Assembly: GCA_963615565.1 (NCBI GenBank)
Contig: CAVEGR010000096.1
Span: 1-13,037 of the forward strand
Reading direction: 5' to 3'
DNA from: UBA9732 sp963615565
Lineage (GTDB): Bacteria; Spirochaetota; Spirochaetia; Sphaerochaetales; Sphaerochaetaceae
DNA: 13,037 nt
The position numbers and the translations under genes are program-made. Of this stretch, positions 7,273-13,037 are shown piece by piece. The notes under the pieces were generated by a model. That model did not search any database, had not been told where the DNA came from, and saw only the letters and a list, made by a program, of their open reading frames with translations. Position 1 is the first letter of the stretch, and each line of letters opens with the position of its first letter.

Positions 7273-8751
7273 ATGCTTTGCCTAACTCTTAACGGCTCAA
7301 CAATGCAAGAAAACTATGCAATCTTAGCACAAAATGCCCAATACGCATCCCTCCTTGAACTCAGAATTGACACTCTAAATCTTGACAATCCTACAGAGCT
7401 AGAAGAAGCCATACACTTTCCTTCATGCACATCTCTTCCAGTCATCCTCACCTGCAGACGTAAGACCGATTCCGGTGAATTTTCCCAATCTGAAAGAAAA
7501 CGCCTTTTACTTTTAAAGAAAGTTTCAGCTGGAGCCTTTACATATGTAGACCTAGAAGCAAACGTTCGTAAGCCAGATTTTGTATCTGAGTTACGCTCTC
7601 AAGGAAAGAAAATAATAAGGTCTTTTCATTTATTTGATAGCCTAAAACAGAACTATGACGTAAAAATCTCACATATTATTGAAAAAGGGGACATTCCTAA
7701 GATAGCAGTACAAATAAACAGCATGGCAGATTTAGTACAGCTTTTTCAGTTTGCAGATAAACTCAAAGGAAAAGGACAAATCATTATTATCGGGATGGGA
7801 AGATATGGCATTGCATCCCGTGTGCTATATAAAAAACTTGGCTCAATGTTGACCTTTTGCTCGACCAAAGACCCCGGTGCAGTTGGCCTTATAAGCATAA
7901 AAACAATGAAAGAGCTTTACCATGCAGACCAAGTCACAGAATCCACGAAAGTGTATGGCGTAATTGGAGATCCAGTAGGAAAAAGCGTTTCGCCTGCAAT
8001 TCAGAATTTAGGATTTAAGGCTATAGGAGAAGATGCAATTTATGCACCATTTAACGTAGATAATGTAAAGCAATTCTTTGTCTTGGCTACAATTCTAAAC
8101 ATCCAAGGATTTTCTGTAACAGTACCGCACAAACTGCACGTATTACCATATTTAGGAAACACAAGCCGTGAAGTTAGACAACTTGGCTCGTGCAACACAG
8201 TGTGCAAAAAAAACAATCTTTGGAGTGGAAGCAACACAGATTACTACGGCTTCATAGAGCTAATTCAAAAGCCCCTTAAAGCTGGAAAAATTAAAAATGC
8301 ACTTGTCATTGGTTCCGGCGGAGGTGCAAGAGCCATTGTCTGGGCGTTACGTAATCATAATGTGAATATCACAATACTCAATAGAACTTTGGAACATGCA
8401 CAGACACTGGCAAAAGAAGTCTTATGCAATTACGGACCACTCTCTTCTGTTGGCAACTACAGTGGGAATGTAGATTTAATTGTTCAAACCTCTTCAATGG
8501 GAATGGATTGCTCACAAGATGCAGAAAATGATCCAGCAAGAGATTTTAGATATACAGGTCATGAGTTTGTTTGCGATCTTGTGTACAGACCTCACGAGAC
8601 AGCATTCCTGTTGCATGCAAAACAAGCTGGATGCCAACTCATTTACGGTATAGACATGCTTATTGCACAAGGAAAATTACAATTTACTAGTTTCACAGGT
8701 TCATCATATCCTACAGAAATCACAGCAAAGCAAATTACAACTGCTCTTTAA
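7273..8751 (+). CDS. aroDE: Bifunctional 3-dehydroquinate dehydratase (type I) / shikimate dehydrogenase
   Basis: A 492-residue fusion of two successive chorismate-pathway enzymes. The N-terminal half (about 1-215) is a type I dehydroquinase: ELRID, TCRRKTDSGEF, YVDLE, catalytic His119 in SFHLF, Schiff-base Lys143 in PKIAVQIN, and IGMGRYGIASR. The C-terminal half (from about 227) is an NADP-dependent shikimate dehydrogenase: GDPVGKSVSPAIQN, VTVPHK with catalytic Lys287, NTD with Asn321/Asp323, glycine loop GSGGGARA from 347, and NRT (370-372), typical of NADP preference. In the first SDH motif Gln replaces the usual His of SPxxHN. Fused AroDE proteins are known from plants and chlamydiae. AAGGAG (7258-7263), 9 nt before the ATG, supports the start. 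The gene is alone on its strand between ABC-F and rpsB, apart from the aroK-aroC operon but in the same pathway. Confidence 0.96.
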   Translation: MLCLTLNGSTMQENYAILAQNAQYASLLELRIDTLNLDNPTELEEAIHFPSCTSLPVILTCRRKTDSGEFSQSERKRLLLLKKVSAGAFTYVDLEANVRKPDFVSELRSQGKKIIRSFHLFDSLKQNYDVKISHIIEKGDIPKIAVQINSMADLVQLFQFADKLKGKGQIIIIGMGRYGIASRVLYKKLGSMLTFCSTKDPGAVGLISIKTMKELYHADQVTESTKVYGVIGDPVGKSVSPAIQNLGFKAIGEDAIYAPFNVDNVKQFFVLATILNIQGFSVTVPHKLHVLPYLGNTSREVRQLGSCNTVCKKNNLWSGSNTDYYGFIELIQKPLKAGKIKNALVIGSGGGARAIVWALRNHNVNITILNRTLEHAQTLAKEVLCNYGPLSSVGNYSGNVDLIVQTSSMGMDCSQDAENDPARDFRYTGHEFVCDLVYRPHETAFLLHAKQAGCQLIYGIDMLIAQGKLQFTSFTGSSYPTEITAKQITTAL

Positions 8752-8760
8752 TAGTTACCC

Positions 8761-8789
8761 TTGTATAATTTGCCTCTTTTTGACATAAT
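8761..8789 (+). promoter_or_regulatory. Predicted promoter of rpsB-tsf
   Basis: TTGTAT (8761-8766) and CATAAT (8784-8789) are 17 bases apart, and TGA immediately before the -10 makes an extended -10 (TGnCATAAT). Transcription would begin near 8796, giving a leader of about 175 nt. A TTGACA at 8780-8785 overlaps it but has no good -10 at the right distance. Confidence 0.5.
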
Positions 8790-8795
8790 GCAAGT

Positions 8796-8970
8796 ACTGT
8801 CCAAACGTCGTTGACGAGAAGACAGAATATCCGCTTAAAGCTTTAAATTAAAATTTGAAGCTCAAAAGTGAGAAATAGTTGAAGGGGACGAGTAAAAAAG
8901 CTGAATGCCAAAAGGCTAAAGGCCCAAAAGCTGGAAAGCGAAAAATTCGTCACGCATAGGAGTCATTAAA
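8796..8970 (+). promoter_or_regulatory. Structured 5' leader of rpsB
   Basis: The non-coding stretch before rpsB is purine-rich and holds several possible stems. CTGTC (8797-8801) pairs with GACAG (8821-8825) around a CGTC/GACG hairpin (8806-8816). A 10-bp stem, AGCTTTAAAT (8839-8848) with ATTTGAAGCT (8853-8862), contains one G-U pair. GCC-AAAA-GGC spans 8907-8916. GACGA (8887-8891) can close a larger domain with TCGTC (8947-8951), just before the AGGAG ribosome site (8958-8962). Ribosomal protein operons often have such leaders for feedback control, and S2 is a known autoregulator of rpsB-tsf in E. coli. Control by S2 here is inferred; I cannot match the leader to a named RNA family. Confidence 0.5.
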
Positions 8971-9798
8971 ATGGCAGTAGTAACAATGAAAAGTCTGCTT
9001 GAAGCAGGCGTTCATTTTGGTCATCAAACAAAAAGATGGAATCCAAAGATGGCCAGTTACATTTTCTCAGAGAGAAATGGAATTCACATCATTGACCTTC
9101 AGAAGACAACAGCATGCATTGTAGAAGCATATGAAGCTGTTCGTGCTCAGGTCAAAAACAACAAGACAGTCCTTTTCGTAGGAACAAAGAAGCAGGCACA
9201 GCAGGCTATTGAAACAGAAGCAAAGCGCTGTGGAATGCCTTATGTCAACAATCGTTGGCTTGGTGGTATGCTCACAAACTTCTCAACAATTAAGAAGTCA
9301 ATTGCAACACTCAAGAGAATTGAGAAACAGTCTGTTGACGGCACATTTGAGAGCCTCACAAAGAAAGAAGTTGCTCTTCTTACAAAGCAGAAGGCAAAAC
9401 TTGAGAAGAACCTTGGCGGTATTAAAGACATGACAGAGCTTCCAGGTATCATTTTTGTTATTGATACAAGAAAAGAAGCCATTGCAGTTGCAGAAGCAAA
9501 GCGCCTTGGAATTCCAGTTGTAGCAGTTGTTGATACAAACTGTGATCCTACAGATATCACATATCCAATCCCAGGCAACGATGATGCAATCAGAGCTATC
9601 AGCCTCTTTGTTGAAATCATTGCTAATGCAGTAATTGATGCAGACAATGAAGTTGGCATTCAGATTATTGAATCTCTCCCTGCAAACGAAGAAGAAGCTG
9701 CAGCACTTGAAGCTCAGGGTGCACCAATTGATAAGGATGCAGAAGCAGAGGAAGAAGCTGAAGAAGAAGTTGAAGACGAGAAAGAAGATAAGGAGTAA
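8971..9798 (+). CDS. rpsB: 30S ribosomal protein S2
   Basis: A 275-residue S2 protein of the small ribosomal subunit, needed for S1 binding and 30S function. The N-terminus is typical (TMKSLLEAGVHFGHQTKRWNP), followed by YIFSERNGIHIIDLQKT, NNRWLGGMLTNFSTIKKS, and the PGIIFVIDTRKE and VVAVVDTNCDPTDITYPIPGND strands. It is longer than E. coli S2 (241 residues) because of a strongly acidic C-terminal tail of about 35 residues rich in Glu, Asp and Ala. AGGAG (8958-8962) lies 8 nt before the ATG. tsf starts 3 nt after the stop, and its ribosome site AGGAG (9791-9795) overlaps the end of rpsB, so the two are co-expressed. Confidence 0.99.
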   Translation: MAVVTMKSLLEAGVHFGHQTKRWNPKMASYIFSERNGIHIIDLQKTTACIVEAYEAVRAQVKNNKTVLFVGTKKQAQQAIETEAKRCGMPYVNNRWLGGMLTNFSTIKKSIATLKRIEKQSVDGTFESLTKKEVALLTKQKAKLEKNLGGIKDMTELPGIIFVIDTRKEAIAVAEAKRLGIPVVAVVDTNCDPTDITYPIPGNDDAIRAISLFVEIIANAVIDADNEVGIQIIESLPANEEEAAALEAQGAPIDKDAEAEEEAEEEVEDEKEDKE

Positions 9799-9801
9799 TT
9801 T

Positions 9802-10644
9802 ATGGAAATCACAATGGATATGATTAAACAGCTCCGTGAGCAGACACATGCTGGAATCATGGACTGTAAGAAGGCCCTCCAGTCAAGCAATGGCGACTTT
9901 GCCAAGGCTGAGGAGTACCTCAAGAAGGTTGGACTTGCAGCAGTTGAGAAGCGTGTTGACCGTGCAACTGACAATGGTAGAGTCTCTTTCGTAATTACAG
10001 ACAAGAAAGCTGTCATGATTGATGTATCATGCGAAACAGACTTTGTTGCTCGTAACGCAGAATTCAAAAAGCTTGGTGAAGATCTTTGCAATCTTGCAAT
10101 TGAAAAAGGTTATACACAGCCAACTGAAGACATGGAAGACCTTGTTAAGAAGCTCATTGCAACAATCAATGAGAACATGAAAATTAAGAAGATGGTTGTT
10201 CTTGACATCCCAGCAAACAACATGGTTCAAGGTTACAGCCACGCAGACGGAAACATTGGTGTACTCGTACAGTTCAAGGCTTCTGACAGTGCAATCTTTG
10301 CAAACGAAGACTTCAAGACACTTGCATTCAACACAGCAATGCATGTTTGTGCCGCAGCTCCAATGTATCTTAACGACTCATGCGTTCCAAAAGAGTATGA
10401 AGACGAGCAGTTGGACATCTTCCAGGCTCAGGTATCTAAGATGGACAAGCCAGAGAAAGTTCTTCAGGGTATTGTCAGAGGAAAACTTGCAAAGCATTAT
10501 GCTGAAATTTGCTTGATGGATCAGGTTTTCCAGATTAGCAATGATGATGGACTTTCAGTAAAACAGCTCTTTGCTAAGTTCAACAAAGAACACGGCTCAG
10601 ATGTTGAAATTGTTGCCTACGAGCGTTTCCTCGCAGGTGCTTAA
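9802..10644 (+). CDS. tsf: Translation elongation factor Ts
   Basis: A 280-residue nucleotide-exchange factor that releases GDP from EF-Tu. The N-terminal UBA-like module (about 5-50) reads IKQLREQTHAGIMDCKKALQ, very close to the family pattern. The core dimerisation region includes DVSCETDFVARNAEF, a strong family signature, and AMHVCAAAPMYLN. The C-terminal part has LMDQVFQISNDDGLSVKQL. The start ATG at 9802 is 6 nt after AGGAG. It forms a two-gene unit with rpsB, and a strong terminator follows 10 nt after its stop. Codon choice in rpsB and tsf is more regular (GTT, CTT/CTC, AAG) than in the aro genes, as expected for highly expressed genes. Confidence 0.99.
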   Translation: MEITMDMIKQLREQTHAGIMDCKKALQSSNGDFAKAEEYLKKVGLAAVEKRVDRATDNGRVSFVITDKKAVMIDVSCETDFVARNAEFKKLGEDLCNLAIEKGYTQPTEDMEDLVKKLIATINENMKIKKMVVLDIPANNMVQGYSHADGNIGVLVQFKASDSAIFANEDFKTLAFNTAMHVCAAAPMYLNDSCVPKEYEDEQLDIFQAQVSKMDKPEKVLQGIVRGKLAKHYAEICLMDQVFQISNDDGLSVKQLFAKFNKEHGSDVEIVAYERFLAGA

Positions 10645-10654
10645 TTAAAAAGCC

Positions 10655-10687
10655 AAAGGCCGCTTCCTCATTAGGGGCGGCCTTTTT
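10655..10687 (+). terminator. Strong intrinsic terminator after tsf
   Basis: AAAGGCCGC (10655-10663) pairs perfectly with GCGGCCTTT (10677-10685), with CCT/AGG able to extend the stem inward over a CATT loop, followed by a run of five T (10683-10687). It separates rpsB-tsf from frr. Confidence 0.9.
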
Positions 10688-10716
10688 CTACTCACGTGTG
10701 CCAACACAAAATTATA

Positions 10717-10742
10717 GAGGTTTTTGCAAAACCTCATAGGAG
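10717..10742 (+). promoter_or_regulatory. Perfect 8-bp hairpin abutting the frr ribosome site
   Basis: GAGGTTTT (10717-10724) pairs perfectly with AAAACCTC (10728-10735) around TGC, and AGGAG (10738-10742) follows two bases later, 6 nt before the ATG at 10749. There is no T-tract, so it is not a terminator. It is the clearest of the GAGGTT...AACC hairpins in the window. A role in mRNA stability or ribosome access is possible but unproven. No convincing promoter for frr is visible in 10688-10716. Confidence 0.6.
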
Positions 10743-10748
10743 TTCAAA

Positions 10749-11303
10749 ATGCAACAGGTACTTTCCAATTGCGAAGAAAAGATGAACAAGAGCATTGCGG
10801 CTCTTAATGCAGACTACCTTGCACTTAGAACAGGCAGAGCTTCTGCAGCAATCTTTGACAAGGTAAGAGTTGATTATTACGGACAAGAGACACCATTAAA
10901 TCAAGTAGCATCTGTATCCGTTCCAGAAGCAAGATTAGTTGTAATACAGCCATGGGACAAATCACTTCTCAGTGTCATTGAAAAAGCAATTCAAAAAAGT
11001 GATCTTGGACTTAATCCATCTAATGATGGCAAACTTCTTAGAATCAACTTCCCTCCTCTCACACAAGACAGAAGAAAAGAACTTGCAAAACAAGCTAAAG
11101 GACTTGCAGAGAATGCAAGAGTTGCAGTTCGTAATGTCAGACGTGACGGCATGGAAGAAATTAAGAAATTACAAAAAGCTGGAACTATCTCAGAAGATGA
11201 GCAGAAGGATGGAGAAACCAAACTTCAAAAGATGACAGACTCCCATATTGCACAGATTAACGATCTTGCAACTTCAAAAGAAAAAGAAATCATGGAGGTC
11301 TAA
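10749..11303 (+). CDS. frr: Ribosome recycling factor
   Basis: A 184-residue protein, the standard RRF length, that splits post-termination ribosomes together with EF-G. Conserved features are LALRTGRASAAIFDKVRVDYYG near the N-terminus, TPLNQVASVSVPEARLVVIQPWD, LGLNPSNDGKLLRINFPPLTQDRRKEL, and the helical C-terminal RNVRRDGMEEIKKL. AGGAG (10738-10742) lies 6 nt before the start. The stop TAA (11301-11303) shares its last A with the ATG of uppS (TAATG), which predicts reinitiation. Although next to rpsB-tsf as in many bacteria, it is separated from them by a strong terminator and so probably has its own promoter or depends on read-through. Confidence 0.99.
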   Translation: MQQVLSNCEEKMNKSIAALNADYLALRTGRASAAIFDKVRVDYYGQETPLNQVASVSVPEARLVVIQPWDKSLLSVIEKAIQKSDLGLNPSNDGKLLRINFPPLTQDRRKELAKQAKGLAENARVAVRNVRRDGMEEIKKLQKAGTISEDEQKDGETKLQKMTDSHIAQINDLATSKEKEIMEV

Positions 11304-11980
11304 TGCATCTTGGCCTAATTATGGATGGCAATGGTCGCTGGGCAACCCAGCGCCATTTGCCAAGGGCTGCGGGACATCTTGAAGGAATGAAAGCCTGTAA
11401 AAGAATTATCCTGGCAGCAAAAAAACTAAACATTGACTATCTTACACTTTACGTGTTTTCAACAGAAAACTGGAAACGTCCAGAACAAGAAGTAAATTAT
11501 TTAATGAACATCTTGGCAAAAAAACTACCAGGTGAAATTAATTTTTATAAAGAAAACAATATAAAACTCCTCTTTAGAGGCAATATTGATGCATTGCCAA
11601 AAGAAGCTAAAGAAGGAGTAAAAAAAACTACAGAAGATACAAGTACAAATGATGGAATAACTGTTGTTCTAGCAGTCAATTACGGTGGACAAGACGAGAT
11701 TGCAAGAGCTTGTAATAGATTCATCAAGAACAATCCAGGACAAGAGATTACAATACAAGACATACAAAATAATCTGGATACTCCACAGGTCCCTGCACCA
11801 GATCTAATTGCAAGAAGTGCAGGCGAAATGAGACTTAGCAATTTTATGCTTTGGGACAGCGCATATGCAGAATTTCTTGCACTTGACACACTATGGCCAG
11901 ACTGGGGTCAAGCCCAACTTGAAATTTGCTTAGACGCCCTCTCAAAACGCGTACGAAAGTTTGGAGGACTAAAAGCCTAA
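11303..11980 (+). CDS. uppS: Isoprenyl transferase (di-trans,poly-cis-undecaprenyl diphosphate synthase)
   Basis: A 225-residue cis-prenyltransferase that condenses isopentenyl diphosphate units onto farnesyl diphosphate to make the C55 lipid carrier for peptidoglycan and other envelope polymers. Key sites: IMDGNGRWA with catalytic Asp8, His25 in GHLEG, VFSTENWKRP (from 51), NYGGQDEIARA, and the C-terminal PDLIARSAGEMRLSNFMLW, which binds the diphosphate. The last motif has ARSAGE where most relatives have IRTSGE. The N-terminus is about 18 residues shorter than in E. coli, but the conserved Asp motif is complete. GGAGG (11294-11298) supports the start. It overlaps frr and cdsA by one base each. 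Downstream dxr supplies precursors for the same isoprenoid route. Confidence 0.96.
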   Translation: MHLGLIMDGNGRWATQRHLPRAAGHLEGMKACKRIILAAKKLNIDYLTLYVFSTENWKRPEQEVNYLMNILAKKLPGEINFYKENNIKLLFRGNIDALPKEAKEGVKKTTEDTSTNDGITVVLAVNYGGQDEIARACNRFIKNNPGQEITIQDIQNNLDTPQVPAPDLIARSAGEMRLSNFMLWDSAYAEFLALDTLWPDWGQAQLEICLDALSKRVRKFGGLKA

Positions 11981-12822
11981 TGGAAAAAAACCTAAAACAA
12001 CGCATTTTAACATGTACAATTGGTGTCCCTGCCGTGGTAGCGGGCATTTTTTGTTTTCAAGACTACAACTTCATAGTTTTCAGTGCTTTGATAGTTATCT
12101 TTGCAGTACTGGGAACGCTTGAAATGAGTAAAATGCTTTTTAACGGCAAAATTGGTCTAATTTCCATTTTAGCTCCACTTCTAACTGTCATCCAATACCT
12201 CCAAGGTATCCTAGATTGGCCTTCAGAAACACTGGATTTGGCTTTCACAATTCTCCTACTTATTACTTTTTCCACTGAAATTAAGCTTGGTGAGACCGAT
12301 AATTTTAAGGGCTCTTTAATGAGAGCTGCAAAAAAGTGCCTACTTATTATTTATCCAAATTATCTACTCACTTTTATGCTTAGAATGCTTGCACTCAAAG
12401 AAACTACAGCATATACAATCATCACTTTTATGCTACTAGTATTCTCAAATGATATCTTTGCTTACGTTTTTGGTAGATTATTTGGAAAAAACAACAAAGG
12501 AATTTTCAAAGTCAGCCCCAAAAAGAGCGTTGCCGGTTTCATTGGAGGAATGCTTTGCTGCATAGGGATGAGCATCCTTATGTTTAACCTTTGCTATGAT
12601 CACTTACCAAATTTGAGCATTTTAAGTCAGATAATACTAGGACTCACAATGAGCATTACAGCAAATATTGGAGACCTTTTAGAAAGTGCATTTAAAAGAT
12701 CTGCAAACGTAAAAGATTCGGGAAATATCATTCCGGGCAGAGGTGGAATACTTGATTCAATGGATTCACTTATTTCAAGTGCTCCAATTTTCTTTATTTT
12801 AATTACACTTTTGGCTAGGTAA
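11980..12822 (+). CDS. cdsA: Phosphatidate cytidylyltransferase (CDP-diacylglycerol synthase)
   Basis: A 280-residue integral membrane enzyme that makes CDP-diacylglycerol from phosphatidate and CTP, the entry to phospholipid synthesis. Hydrophobic segments fill most of the protein, beginning at about residue 10. NDIFAYVFGRLFGKN and SPKKSVAGFIGG are family motifs. The C-terminal signature SAFKRSANVKDSGNIIPG is followed by RGGILDSMDS: Arg254 replaces the commoner His and Ser260 replaces the commoner Arg, while the acidic residues Asp246, Asp259 and Asp262 are kept. The start is ATG at 11980, overlapping the uppS stop (TAATG), with GGAGG (11963-11967) 12 nt upstream. A TTG at 11926 inside uppS is less likely. 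dxr begins three bases after the stop. Confidence 0.95.
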   Translation: MEKNLKQRILTCTIGVPAVVAGIFCFQDYNFIVFSALIVIFAVLGTLEMSKMLFNGKIGLISILAPLLTVIQYLQGILDWPSETLDLAFTILLLITFSTEIKLGETDNFKGSLMRAAKKCLLIIYPNYLLTFMLRMLALKETTAYTIITFMLLVFSNDIFAYVFGRLFGKNNKGIFKVSPKKSVAGFIGGMLCCIGMSILMFNLCYDHLPNLSILSQIILGLTMSITANIGDLLESAFKRSANVKDSGNIIPGRGGILDSMDSLISSAPIFFILITLLAR

Positions 12823-12825
12823 CAA

Positions 12826-13037
12826 ATGAAAAGACGCATCATAATACTTGGAATCACAGGAAGCATAGGAACAACAGCCTTACGAGGCTGTAAGATTTTT
12901 CAAGAAAACATTGAAATAGTTGGAGCTTCTTGTCATAACAAAGTTGAAGATGCCATAAGATTATGTATAGAAAACAACATACCAAATCTTTGCATTACAG
13001 GAAAAACTGTTTTTGACGCACCAAAGCAAATCAAAAT
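12826..13037 (+). CDS. dxr: 1-deoxy-D-xylulose 5-phosphate reductoisomerase, 5' part (runs off the window)
   Basis: The first 70 codons of a gene that continues beyond the window. It begins MKRRIIILGITGSIGTTALR, matching the NADPH-binding Rossmann start of DXR (usual form GSTGSIG), and continues with an I-V-G-A-S strand and the helix after it, as in the family. DXR makes 2-C-methyl-D-erythritol 4-phosphate, the committed step of the MEP isoprenoid pathway. The ATG at 12826 lies three bases after the cdsA stop; the ribosome site is weak (TAGG at 12816-12819, overlapping the cdsA end), so expression probably depends on coupling. Active-site residues lie outside the window. Confidence 0.9.
   Translation, partial: MKRRIIILGITGSIGTTALRGCKIFQENIEIVGASCHNKVEDAIRLCIENNIPNLCITGKTVFDAPKQIK

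Noticed and set aside
8780..8839. TTGACA (8780) or TTGACG (8811) as -35 of rpsB
   Set aside because: No acceptable -10 lies 16-18 bases downstream of either; the extended -10 at 8784 fits better.
9240..9849. Long minus-strand open frames opposite rpsB and tsf (139 and 183 residues)
   Set aside because: They are shadows of the highly biased rpsB/tsf codons; they are Cys/Phe/Asn-rich or Ser-rich without family resemblance and have no ribosome site.
11926..11979. Earlier TTG start for cdsA inside uppS
   Set aside because: It would give a 55-base overlap and a basic, non-family N-terminus; the TAATG junction at 11980 matches the frr/uppS junction.

Overview
The window looks like a chromosomal segment of an AT-rich spirochaete, most likely a Treponema-type organism. 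Three things suggest this: the gene order rpsB-tsf-frr-uppS-cdsA-dxr, which I remember from treponemes; a bacterial XPB/ERCC3-type helicase, which treponemes are known to carry; and the general protein character. No search was run, so the genus is an inference. I see no phage, insertion sequence, CRISPR array, tRNA or rRNA.

Region 1 (1-5083, plus strand) is a tight operon: the end of aroK (shikimate kinase), aroC (chorismate synthase), an XPB-type DNA helicase, and a 629-residue partner protein. The partner appears to share a domain with the N-terminus of the helicase and may end in a WYL-like fold. The helicase start overlaps the end of aroC by 8 nt. A DNA-repair or transcription-related helicase module is therefore embedded in an aromatic amino-acid operon.

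Region 2 (5132-7165, minus strand) is one ABC-F ATPase gene, convergent with region 1. An in-frame 9-bp tandem repeat encodes an Asn/Thr-rich linker before its C-terminal coiled coil.

Region 3 (7166-8751) starts with a short divergent promoter region and holds aroDE, a fused 3-dehydroquinate dehydratase and shikimate dehydrogenase. With aroK and aroC nearby, four activities of the chorismate pathway are encoded in the window.

Region 4 (8752-13037, plus strand) begins with a promoter and a structured leader of about 175 nt before rpsB (ribosomal protein S2) and tsf (EF-Ts), closed by a strong intrinsic terminator. Then come frr (ribosome recycling), uppS (undecaprenyl diphosphate synthase), cdsA (CDP-diacylglycerol synthase) and the start of dxr (isoprenoid MEP pathway). 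frr/uppS and uppS/cdsA overlap by one base (TAATG), so these genes are probably translationally coupled.

The most interesting items are the XPB-partner pair, short GAGGTT...AACC hairpins recurring just before Shine-Dalgarno sites, the rpsB leader with alternative pairings, and the repeat-encoded linker in the ABC-F protein. No gene-free stretch exceeds 300 bases; the longest is the 219-base rpsB leader region.
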